A stretch of DNA of 10,834 nt from Leadbetterella sp031420365 (GTDB lineage Bacteria; Bacteroidota; Bacteroidia; Cytophagales; Spirosomataceae). The DNA lies in the NCBI GenBank assembly GCA_031420365.1, contig JANOMP010000168.1, positions 1-10,834 on the forward strand, given 5' to 3'. Positions 1 to 7,023 of the stretch are shown here, in pieces. Each line of letters opens with the position of its first letter. The stretch's first letter is position 1. A program made the position numbers and the translations under genes. The notes beneath the pieces are model-generated. The model did not search any database and was not told the origin of the DNA. It worked only from the letters and a program-made list of their open reading frames with translations.

Positions 1-1
1 T

Positions 2-139
2 TGCCCAAAATGCAATGAACATTATCGGGCGGCGTTCCGTATGGAATTAGTGGCCACGCATTATAGAAGTTTACCAATGTTGTTAAGAGAAAAGCCTTCC
101 GTGGGCTTTAGAAACAAGGCATCCCCAACGGAATTTTAA
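2..139 (+). CDS. possible C-terminal end of a gene entering from the left edge
   Basis: A frame open from the window edge runs 45 codons to a TAA at 137-139. It begins with a Cys-Pro-Lys-Cys pair, as in a zinc ribbon or treble-clef motif, and continues with a basic segment ending in SPTEF. No start codon is needed, because the gene would begin outside the window. A perfect hairpin follows the stop by one base, which supports a real gene end. I do not recognise the family. Its position beside an IS110-type left-end block would suit the tail of a transposase or other accessory protein, but this is inference. At 45 codons, chance openness is quite possible. Confidence 0.3.
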   Translation, partial: CPKCNEHYRAAFRMELVATHYRSLPMLLREKPSVGFRNKASPTEF

Positions 140-157
140 TCCCGAAAGCCTTCGGGA
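140..157 (+). terminator. perfect 7-bp hairpin after the 2-139 frame
   Basis: TCCCGAA (140-146) and TTCGGGA (151-157) form a perfect 7-bp stem around the loop AGCC. It starts one base after the TAA at 137-139. There is no downstream T-run, so it is a weak candidate for a Rho-independent terminator and may be only a structural hairpin. Confidence 0.35.
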
Positions 158-204
158 CACACACAGCTTAAAAATCAGAAAAGTATGGAAAATTCAAGAA
201 CTCA

Positions 205-355
205 ATACCGATAGAATCTATCGGGAGCAACAATTTGTAGATCGGCCTTGCAATGAGCTTGTCAAAACTAATGAATTTTTACAATATTTAGCCAGTAAAC
301 GTTAGCTTGTTTAGTTTACGGTCGTGGGAGTATGTTGGATGACCGCTAACGTTTG
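205..355 (-). repeat. IS110-type left-end block, copy 1 (relic)
   Basis: This block is similar by eye, at roughly three quarters of positions, to 7160-7308, the outer part of the intact IS110 leader. Shared landmarks in order are a CCGAT...ATCGG hairpin (208-224), GGGAGCAACA, TTTGTA, CCTTGCAA, GTAAACGTTAGCTTGTTTAGTTT and AGTATGTTGGATGA, ending in TAACGTTT. The segment AAACGTTAGC (297-306) is an exact inverted repeat of GCTAACGTTT (345-354). No transposase gene adjoins it, so I read it as the surviving end of another IS110-type element with the same orientation as the one at 5640-7307. Confidence 0.6.
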
Positions 356-483
356 GCGGTATGAAAAGTTGCCGTTTGCGGGCGATTCCCTATCCAGTTA
401 CACAAAAGTTGGAGCGGGCTACAACCCTTGAATAACCTACTGAAACGTCAATTTTTTATACTGTGTGTTGTGTGCAGCTTTTT

Positions 484-705
484 TTATTTCTGTTTTAGAA
501 AATCTCCATCGATTATCATCACTTTCACCCCATTTTCAGTACTTGAAGGATGTGAACTTAACTCATCAGACACGACATAAGTCATTCCTTTTTTTAAAGT
601 AAATTCCTCTCCATTTTGCAATTCACTTACAAATTCGCCCTTATATTCAATCTTTGGAATCGCAGCCCAGTCTATGGTTTGAAATGGAATGTCATTGCTT
701 ATCAT
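484..705 (-). CDS. DHCW-motif cupin-fold protein with an internal in-frame deletion
   Basis: The 73-residue product begins with IPFQTIDWAAIPK, the usual opening of the small DHCW-motif cupin-fold proteins. It ends with the matching C-terminal part (ELQNGEEFTLKKGMTYVVSD, then NGVKVMIIDGDF). Family members as I know them are about 105-115 residues. Here the text jumps from KGE (residues 22-24) directly to FVSEL. The missing 35-40 residues would contain the strand pair carrying the DHCW motif that names the family and probably holds a metal or ligand. The frame is kept, so this is a clean deletion, plausibly between two Gly-Glu repeats. It lies 37 nt downstream of the NIPSNAP gene on the same strand, so the two are probably co-transcribed. 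The product is probably inactive. ATG at 705; stop TAA. Confidence 0.75.
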   Translation of the reverse strand: MISNDIPFQTIDWAAIPKIEYKGEFVSELQNGEEFTLKKGMTYVVSDELSSHPSSTENGVKVMIIDGDFLKQK

Positions 706-742
706 TTGAATAAATCATTTTAAATTATCATTCGACAATTTA

Positions 743-1078
743 TCAATAAAACAGCTTGGCTTTGTCTTCAAATCCTTCGAATATCGGTTTGAAAAAATTC
801 CTTTCAAAGCTCAAAAAACATTCTGTTTTTTTATAATACTCCATTGCATTTTGGCATTTGGGGCAATTTGGAATCTTACTTCTATATTCTTCATAAGCAG
901 CTAAAGAGGTAAACGAGAAAGAAGCATATGCAATATTATTGGGACCTTCATGTGGTAAAAGATATCCATGATGCAATCCTCCCATTTCATTTACCAAATC
1001 AATCCATAATTTTGCGTAATGCTCAAACTCTTTTATCTTATTTGGATTAACTACATATTTTAAAAAACACGTTACCAT
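743..1078 (-). CDS. NIPSNAP family protein
   Basis: The 111-residue product is a typical single-domain NIPSNAP protein, a ferredoxin-like dimeric alpha/beta barrel related to ABM monooxygenases. Visible family features are the opening strand with the following PNKIKEFEHYAKLW helix, the GGLHHGYLLPHEG turn, a Ser-Phe-rich central strand and a YRSKIP segment, then a closing FERNFFKP strand. Length is normal for the family. The biochemical role is not established for most bacterial members; they often accompany small cupins and oxidoreductases, and here one precedes a cupin gene by 37 nt on the same strand. Start ATG at 1078; stop TGA at 743-745. Nothing in the sequence suggests damage. TGA as a stop here indicates this part of the window uses the standard code. 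Confidence 0.85.
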   Translation of the reverse strand: MVTCFLKYVVNPNKIKEFEHYAKLWIDLVNEMGGLHHGYLLPHEGPNNIAYASFSFTSLAAYEEYRSKIPNCPKCQNAMEYYKKTECFLSFERNFFKPIFEGFEDKAKLFY

Positions 1079-1420
1079 AAATTCTATTGTTTTATCATTA
1101 TTCTATTCATATATCCTGAGTGACGAGGTTTTTTAAAGTTGCACACAATCTCTAAGTATTTATCGAAATGTCGACCCAGCCCTTTGTGCCTTTGACCTTG
1201 TAAAAATAGAAAGAAATTTTAAAGGCTCAAAATGGAGACGGGTTCGCGTTCGACTACTAACGTTGTGCGAGGCTAGGTGGGCAGTAGTGCGGTTAGTGAT
1301 TTTTCTTATGGGGTTTCCTCCAACTTTTGGAGGGTTTTAGAGTTGTGTTTAAGCTCTTTTAAATGAGGATTGGTGTTCTTTTTTTGTGTTTTTATCTGTC
1401 TTTTTTAACTTAGCACTTGT
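1079..1420. other. non-coding interval with a CTAACGTT junction
   Basis: I see no credible gene in this 342-base stretch. It holds ACTAACGTT at 1256-1264. ACTAAC (1256-1261) faces GTTAGT (1292-1297) as an inverted pair, with a G-rich stretch (1262-1291) between them. A hairpin lies at 1317-1333. The sequence running up to the junction (CGCGTTCGACTACTAACG) resembles 5300-5315 (CTACGCTTGTGACTAACGG) on the far side of the nuclease-transposase unit, so the unit may be flanked by related borders. The pattern recalls integron attC ends, but the core triplets do not meet the GTTRRRY/RYYYAAC consensus. Confidence 0.4.
1317..1333 (-). terminator. hairpin downstream of the BRO-N/DinD-like gene
   Basis: CCTCCAA (1317-1323) and TTGGAGG (1327-1333) form a perfect 7-bp stem with a 3-base loop. 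It lies 88 nt beyond the stop of the minus-strand gene at 1421. The following bases on the minus strand are only weakly T-rich, so terminator function is uncertain. Confidence 0.35.
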
Positions 1421-2362
1421 TTATTTTTTGTCGGGTGGGAGAGGTGGAAGCTCTTTTGCAAACTTTGGTCTGCGTGTCGGCTTGTAGCGGTTTGCAAATG
1501 TGCTTACAATTAGCATTAGGGATTTTTTTTCTTTAAGTTTTCTTTTTTCTTTTTCAGGAAGCTGTTTGAAATTTTCTTTTGAAACAATTTTCTTTCCCGA
1601 TTTCCTTTCAAGGTCTTGTCTGGCTTTACCAGCAACTTTCCCTCCTGCTCTTGCTGCCTTTCTATTGTCAATAAAGCCCTGTACATTTTTATTTTTTGCA
1701 ATTTCTGTTGTTGATGCTTCACCAAGCATTGTAAAGATTAACTCCAAGCCTGTCATGTGGTCGCGAAGATTTTCGCTTGTTTTTGTAAGCCCTTTCAATT
1801 TTTTATAATCACTTGGTACGATCCCAAATGTTGTTTTACTTATTTCTGCTGTAAGAATCGAATATTCCATTCCTTCTTTTACTTCTCGTTTTTTCCATTC
1901 ACCAGTAAGCTCATCTCTAAGGGCTATTCCTCTCATTCGTTTTTCAATCCACTCATCGCTGTAACCTTTTGCTTTGTATATTTCTCGAATTCTTTGTGAT
2001 GCGATTTCAGGGTTTCCAATTTCTTCAAGTCGCTCCGAACCAACCTGAGCTTACCAAAGTTTAAACGCCTCTGCTTTTGGAGATGGAATAGATTGAATAA
2101 TTCTCAGAAGTCCCTGCGTATTGGCAGCTTGGACTTTTCGTTTTTTTTCGTCAGCAGCAACCATTTCAACTAGGGGACAAATTGCCCCCTAGTTGAAATT
2201 TAGCTGAGAGTCTCGCTTTTTCATTTTTTTGATATAATCCTTTACATCAGAGGTGTCCGTTAATAATTGCACTACATCCTGAATAGAAAAATACCACTTC
2301 TGATCGGCTTCATTCCAAGTACTTCGTATTTGTTTGCTTTCGAATAATTTAATGTTGCTCAT
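1421..2362 (-). pseudogene. BRO-N / DinD-like antirepressor family gene with two in-frame stops
   Basis: Reading from ATG at 2362-2360 gives 313 codons in one frame, interrupted by TAG (2191-2189, codon 58) and TAA (2053-2051, codon 104). The conceptual product has the BRO N-terminal opening (IKLFESKQIRSTWNEADQ, then WYFSIQDVVQLLTD). The middle reads LLRIIQSIPSPKAEAFKLW, stop, AQVGSERLEEI, and the C-terminal half is DinD-like (NLRDHMTGLELIFTMLGEAS, then GGKVAGKARQDLE). TAG sits where I expect Trp (N-W-G) and TAA where I expect Leu (LWLAQV), so both look like single-base changes. Family members are phage-antirepressor-like or SOS-inducible. The start overlaps the stop of the upstream nuclease-transposase gene (ATGA), implying translational coupling. 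The 171-residue ORF from an internal ATG (1936-1421) keeps most of the DinD-like half and could survive as a fragment. Confidence 0.85.
2163..2199. repeat. perfect 14-bp inverted repeat at the first nonsense codon
   Basis: ATTTCAACTAGGGG (2163-2176) and CCCCTAGTTGAAAT (2186-2199) are exact inverted copies with a 9-base loop. The second arm contains the TAG that interrupts the BRO-N/DinD-like frame (2191-2189 on the minus strand). Confidence 0.85.
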
Positions 2363-5091
2363 TTTCTTTTTTCTTGAAATTCAAAAATACTCAATTTACC
2401 GGATTTTAGAAACTCAAAAAAGTTAAGACCTCTATATTTACAAGTTTGTAAAATGCTTAACAAAACAAGATAATCCGTCATTCCATTTTCTTTTAGACGA
2501 TTTTTTGTTAGCTTTCTGTAATAAGAAAAAACTTTGACGGCATTTTCCGCATTATTATTATTCCATGGTATCCCATCATAGGCTATGAACGTAAAAAGTT
2601 TATCTTTGTTTTTCAATAATCTCTTTTGATAGCTAATTGCAAGTTCTGTATCAAATTCAATAATGCTAAGTTTAGAAAAATAATTTTGTACTTCTCTTCT
2701 ATGTTTTGATAAATTTCGTTTTTTCAAACCATATTTATTAACTGTTTCTAAAATATTACGCAAGAGATGACCAAAGTTTACAGCAAAATTCATAAATTCT
2801 TTATTTAATTGATTTTTTAATAAATCTTCATTTATATCACGAATTAAATGTAGCAAACACTTTTGTTGAGGGCACTGTATTGCGTCATACCCAGCATAAA
2901 AATCAGTAATTAAAACACCTTTAAAATCTCTCAGCAAATCTAGTAAAAAGTCCGCCTCTCTATTAGGCTTAAACATATAGAAAGCCGTATCCATATTTGC
3001 AAAAACCCAAACATACCCTGTTGACAAATCTCTTACACTGGCTTTAGTTTCATCCGCATGGATAATTTGACCTTTAATTACCATATTTTTTATTTCTTCG
3101 TATGTTGCAGAATATTTTTGTACAAACATTGATTTAAATGCATGCATCTCCGTCAATGATACACCCACATGAAACATATCCTGTAACATTTTAATAATTT
3201 TCTCCAAACTCAAATTGTATTGAATATGTTGATAAATAGACCATAATGCAATGTTTTCTCCATACATTGATACGTTTACAATTTTTTTTGAAACAAAACT
3301 TTTTTTGCAATCATTGCATATATAATTGTATGATACATTATTCACAACCCACTTTTTAATGCCATGTTTCATAAATTTTAAATCAACTACAACTTTGCTA
3401 GAAGGCTTAGTACTGTGTAAATTTTTGCACCCACAATACGAGCATTGAGTACTCGTATAAGTGATTTCTTGGTCAATTTTATTTGTAGATTTTCTTATGG
3501 ACTCTTTTCTGTGTATTGCTTTTTTTACCGATTTGTTTGTCTTTAAATATATTTTATTTCTTTGGTAGTCAAAATAGGAGTATTTGTTTATTATTTCATA
3601 ATCAGCAATCAAATTGTTTGGATTTCCAAAATTATAATCATATTGATTTTTAAGATCCTTTGCATTTAAAATATTTTGGCACTCAATATTTTTTACCCAT
3701 TTTACAATTTTTTCCAAGGCTTTACAATCTTCAAGATTATAGGTAATTAACTTGCTTTTAAGTTCTACATTACTTGATATTTCCCAATTGTACCTCCATA
3801 TTATACTTTGCAAACCTGATGCATCTTTTTCTGACCAGTCAAACTTTAAAAATCTTGCAATTTCTTTCAGACTATTTGAATAAGTTGGAGGATAAATGTT
3901 ATGTGAGAAGATATTCAAAACATTAAATGAGTTGTCAATCATTGTTTTCAAAAAAAGTTGTTGTTCATCAGATAATTTTTTTGAAATAGTTTTCAATGCT
4001 TGTATTTCATAAGAACCATAATGGTAAATTGTAAAACTATTGAGTGGCTTTAACAATTTAATTAACTCAATAAATATGTCGGTTTGCTGGTCTTCATTAT
4101 TTGCCCAGAATGAATATTCGGTCTTTACTTTATTCGTTTTTAAAATAACACCGATGAGATAATTTGAGCCTCTATCTAATATTCCCTCAAAGTCTAAATA
4201 TACTTCTGTTTCAACTTGTTTTAGTTTTGGTAATTCCTGAATGATTGTTTTACCCTCTCGAATTGCCAAAGCTTTTAATTCGGGTAAAAATTTTCTACTT
4301 CGATACGGATTCTTCTTTGGGCGAAACGAGTAGGATAATTGCTTAACAGAAAAAACGCCACGATTATTTTTTTGTAGAATTTCTTTTGGCTTTAATGCTG
4401 TCATAAGGCTCAAATCATCCTTTTCAATTAATTTTTCAAGACAACTATTCTGAAATTCGCAAACCTGACAATGGCTGTTCTTAAAGAAAACAGGAGCATT
4501 TGAATTAGATAACATTTTATTCATCTCACCTATTAATTTTTTAAGGGGTTTTGTAAATGATGAAAACTTAAATTTTATTTGCTTGAGATTTATTCCGGAA
4601 ACTATTTTGCAATTTGCAATTTGAAGATTAAATTCATTTTGAATGAAAGTTGCCTGTAAAGCAAGGAATAATTTGACAGCTGTAGTAACTTTTTCAAATG
4701 GCGTGATAAAAATTGGGATGATGTTTTTCTTGTCAATAAATTCAATTCCGTCAAGCATTAGGTCAATATTTGTGTTTGTAAATTTGAGATTTAAAGAGAT
4801 ACCACCTTTTGAGATAATGTTGTCAAATAAAGAGTTAAAGGAAATAAGGTTTTTGTTATCAGAAATAAGTTTTTCAAAGTTTGCTTTTTGTTTTTGCTTT
4901 AGTTGTTCGTAAAGTATCTGGTATTCAGAAATACTTCCTGTTTGATTCTTGCTTTTTCTGTACGCTTTATATTTACAATTAATAAAGTCGTTTAGTATTT
5001 CATTATTTATTTGCATGATAGTCTTTGGTGTGTTGGGGGAATTTGGCTTTTTTGATTTTGCCCTGTGGGGTGGCTTGTGCGGTTGAGACAA
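2359..5091 (-). CDS. RecB-like nuclease / RNase H-like exonuclease / IS66-type transposase fusion
   Basis: A single uninterrupted 910-codon frame joins three parts. Residues about 26-260 resemble the TM0106-type RecB-like nuclease region: C39 plus C208, C211 and C217 give the four-cysteine Fe-S pattern of Cas4/AddB nucleases, with D114 and E133-K134 as possible but degenerate catalytic residues. Residues about 295-465 are an RNase_H_2 (YprB-like) DEDD domain: YLDFEG (D300, E302), YHYGSYE and NLEDC (D455). Residues about 545-900 are an IS66-like transposase with Cys pairs (C550/C553/C555, C592/C595) and a complete DDE triad: D680 in HADET, D730 in LITDFYAGYD and E849 in NNNNAEN. The first 25 residues are low-complexity and lie in compositionally different DNA, so the true start is probably the ATG at 5016 (885 residues). 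The TGA overlaps the ATG of the next gene. No IS66 accessory orfs or terminal inverted repeats are visible. Confidence 0.85.
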   Translation of the reverse strand: MSQPHKPPHRAKSKKPNSPNTPKTIMQINNEILNDFINCKYKAYRKSKNQTGSISEYQILYEQLKQKQKANFEKLISDNKNLISFNSLFDNIISKGGISLNLKFTNTNIDLMLDGIEFIDKKNIIPIFITPFEKVTTAVKLFLALQATFIQNEFNLQIANCKIVSGINLKQIKFKFSSFTKPLKKLIGEMNKMLSNSNAPVFFKNSHCQVCEFQNSCLEKLIEKDDLSLMTALKPKEILQKNNRGVFSVKQLSYSFRPKKNPYRSRKFLPELKALAIREGKTIIQELPKLKQVETEVYLDFEGILDRGSNYLIGVILKTNKVKTEYSFWANNEDQQTDIFIELIKLLKPLNSFTIYHYGSYEIQALKTISKKLSDEQQLFLKTMIDNSFNVLNIFSHNIYPPTYSNSLKEIARFLKFDWSEKDASGLQSIIWRYNWEISSNVELKSKLITYNLEDCKALEKIVKWVKNIECQNILNAKDLKNQYDYNFGNPNNLIADYEIINKYSYFDYQRNKIYLKTNKSVKKAIHRKESIRKSTNKIDQEITYTSTQCSYCGCKNLHSTKPSSKVVVDLKFMKHGIKKWVVNNVSYNYICNDCKKSFVSKKIVNVSMYGENIALWSIYQHIQYNLSLEKIIKMLQDMFHVGVSLTEMHAFKSMFVQKYSATYEEIKNMVIKGQIIHADETKASVRDLSTGYVWVFANMDTAFYMFKPNREADFLLDLLRDFKGVLITDFYAGYDAIQCPQQKCLLHLIRDINEDLLKNQLNKEFMNFAVNFGHLLRNILETVNKYGLKKRNLSKHRREVQNYFSKLSIIEFDTELAISYQKRLLKNKDKLFTFIAYDGIPWNNNNAENAVKVFSYYRKLTKNRLKENGMTDYLVLLSILQTCKYRGLNFFEFLKSGKLSIFEFQEKRK

Positions 5092-5410
5092 AAGTAAATG
5101 TGCAAAATGTGGGATGGCTGAAATTATTTTTTAAAATGTGCGGTGGGGAAAATTTAAAAAACATTTTGGTCAGCTTTAGTGTCGGCAAGGTCGGTCAGTG
5201 TTAAGTTGCAATGAATTGTCCACTGTGCAAAAGTCTGCTCACTTTTTGGTTGCAAAGTCATTCGTTTTTTGGTCGGTATTGTCGAGGTTGCACTGTCGCC
5301 CTACGCTTGTGACTAACGGTTTATGCCTAAAAGTATTGTTTTTATTGAATTAAGAAATAAAAACTCTTACCCATTTAAAAATGGCAAAAAAAAAGAATCA
5401 ATTAATCGAA
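5092..5410. other. non-coding interval upstream of the fusion gene
   Basis: I see no supported gene here. The stretch is the probable promoter and leader of the minus-strand fusion gene. It ends in CTACGCTTGTGACTAACGG (5297-5315), a border motif like that at 1245-1264. An open frame at 5323-5538 overlaps the IS110-type left-end relic and is not considered a gene. From about 5360 to 5410 there is weak resemblance to the start-codon region of the IS110 transposase (TCTTAC followed closely by CAT), perhaps the stub of a lost transposase. Confidence 0.4.
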
Positions 5411-5640
5411 TCAGGAGCATACTTTTGGAAAAAATAACTATTGTGAACGGGGTAGCTAATTGCTCCACCACTTTTCTTTTGACAATGCTCCCATCTCAGG
5501 ATTGTGATCGGGCTTTTATTTCATATAGCACCAATTGATAAAACGAGCTTTCATTCGATTAATATTTTAAAGCTATTAGATTATCATCCGTTAGCTAATT
5601 TTCTTTATTTGTCCCAAAAATGTGGGATTGTGACTAACGT
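5411..5640 (-). repeat. IS110-type left-end block, copy 2 (relic)
   Basis: This block aligns with the leader of the intact IS110 element. 5411-5504 matches about 7055-7146 through AGGAG, CTTTTGGAA, ACGGGGT/TCGGGGT, CCACCACTTT, TTTTGACA and AGGAT. 5588-5640 matches the outer end through CGTTAGCT and the closing TAACGTTTT. CGTTAG (5589-5594) is inverted as CTAACG (5634-5639), and a small hairpin TCCCA/TGGGA lies between (5612-5627). The block abuts the right end of the intact IS110 directly, giving a tandem arrangement of left-end relic followed by a complete element. Identity is roughly two thirds by eye, so it comes from a related but different element. Confidence 0.55.
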
Positions 5641-5673
5641 TTTTTAATTTACTGACAATCAGCTAGTTACAAA

Positions 5674-7023
5674 TCATAGTTCCTCATTAGTCAGTTCAAA
5701 TTTAGCGATTTGTTTTTTGATTCTCTTTACCAAACCTAGTTTTCTTTTTTGGTCGAGATATAAATATCCTTCGGGATTGACGTATTGTTGCCCTTTTGTA
5801 ACCATGTTCCATATTATCACGGCTAGTTTTCTGGCGGTTGCTGATATGGCTGATACTCGCCCTTTTCTGAAGTTTATCCTCATAAAAAAGTCTCGAAGCG
5901 GGGTCGATTCTTTGAGATTTCCGATAGCATTGGCGGCATTTCTAAGTGCAATTTTCATTCTTGTACTTCCTTTTTGCATTTTGCTGGATATTATTTTGCC
6001 TCCTGTCTTTTTGTTATCAGGTGATAGTCGTAAAAATGAGAAAAATTGCTTTGCATTTTGAAATTTTCTCATGCCTTCTAGTCCTATTTCGCTCATGAGG
6101 GTAAGCAGGGTTGAAAAACTAAAACCTTCTATTGCCAGCAGGTCAACTCCTTCAAAATATTGGTATCCTATCAAATTGAGGTCTAGGTTTTTAGGGGTGT
6201 TTTTATTTACTTTCTTGTAAGGTTTTTTGTCAATATAATGCTGTTTTTTGTCATCAGACCCATTGATAACTTCACTAAGTATTTTCTCAATTTCAATATC
6301 ACATTGGGTAATTTTTGTTTGATAAACATGATGCAATTCCAGCTCTTGATTCAGTGCAAAAAGATAATCTTTTCTGCCATTTGTCTGCAAAGCTTTTGCA
6401 ATTTCTGCTTCAGATTTTCGACAGTTTCCATGGCGCAGTTCGGCCAATATTTCGAGATTAGTTTCTCCTTTGCAAATCGCATCGATGATGGAAAGGCCAG
6501 TCAAACCGCAAATATCATCCACCACTACATCAAGTCTGAGATTAAGTAGTCGAAGATATTTTTGCATTTTTCGGGCTACATCTGCCGAATTATCAATTAG
6601 ACCTGAGCGATGACGACAGTAAGTGCGAATTTGCTCGGTAATTTCATCTGGCAAGAAACTGCCCGTCAACAGTCCTAAACTATGTAATCGCTGAATCCAA
6701 GCACAGTCTTGAATGTCGGTTTTACGACCCTTGATATTCTTCGTAAATTTTCCATTGCAAAGAATTACATCAAATCCTTCGCCTTGTAAGTGAGCATACA
6801 AAGCTTGCCAATACGTCCCTGTGCTTTCCATAGCTACAGTTTTGATATCATTTTCTATGAACCAAGCCGAAATTTCCCTGTGATTTTCATTGTAAACGCC
6901 AAACTCTTTGATTTCGGCATCAGATTGACCAACTGAAACCCAATGAGAGCGACTTCCGATGTCAATACCAGCAGCATCAGGATTGACGATTTCCATAGCG
7001 ATTGTTTTCTTTCTTACTTTCAT
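5674..7023 (-). CDS. IS110 family transposase (DEDD recombinase)
   Basis: The 449-residue protein is a full-length IS110-type recombinase. The N-terminal RuvC-like DEDD domain shows D21 in AGIDIGSRSHWV, E66 in AMESTGTYW, and D103/D106 in KGRKTDIQD, with NGKFTKNIKGR just before the last motif. The C-terminal Tnp domain (transposase_20 type) shows EGVDLLAIEGFS followed by the FLRLSPDNKKTGGK segment and a serine cluster (S346, S347, S353) before STRMKIALRNAA, where the catalytic serine of the family lies. Such enzymes act with a structured RNA from the element's own non-coding end to pair donor and target DNA. The start ATG at 7023 is well placed and no stop interrupts the frame. The TGA stop at 5674-5676 fits the standard code. 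Confidence 0.93.
   Translation of the reverse strand: MKVRKKTIAMEIVNPDAAGIDIGSRSHWVSVGQSDAEIKEFGVYNENHREISAWFIENDIKTVAMESTGTYWQALYAHLQGEGFDVILCNGKFTKNIKGRKTDIQDCAWIQRLHSLGLLTGSFLPDEITEQIRTYCRHRSGLIDNSADVARKMQKYLRLLNLRLDVVVDDICGLTGLSIIDAICKGETNLEILAELRHGNCRKSEAEIAKALQTNGRKDYLFALNQELELHHVYQTKITQCDIEIEKILSEVINGSDDKKQHYIDKKPYKKVNKNTPKNLDLNLIGYQYFEGVDLLAIEGFSFSTLLTLMSEIGLEGMRKFQNAKQFFSFLRLSPDNKKTGGKIISSKMQKGSTRMKIALRNAANAIGNLKESTPLRDFFMRINFRKGRVSAISATARKLAVIIWNMVTKGQQYVNPEGYLYLDQKRKLGLVKRIKKQIAKFELTNEEL

Noticed and set aside
1256..1297. Canonical integron attC site
   Set aside because: ACTAAC and GTTAGT form an inverted pair, but the cores do not satisfy RYYYAAC/GTTRRRY and the inner stem does not fold well; kept only as a cassette-like border idea.
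1500..1999. Plus-strand ORFs opposite the BRO-N/DinD-like gene
   Set aside because: Phe/Ser-rich shadows of the minus-strand coding sequence, which has clear family motifs.
1265..5313. Terminal inverted repeats of a classical IS66 element around the fusion gene
   Set aside because: Comparing the two flanks shows border sequences in the same orientation, not inverted repeats, and no short target duplication was evident.
5323..5538. 71-codon plus-strand ORF
   Set aside because: It runs across the IS110-type left-end relic, has no recognisable motif, and the same DNA is conserved as non-coding leader at 7055-7146.
2359..7023. Whole window using code 25 (TGA as Gly)
   Set aside because: The NIPSNAP gene, the fusion gene and the IS110 transposase all end properly at TGA and the continuations past TGA look non-coding; recoding is supported only for 7305-7960.
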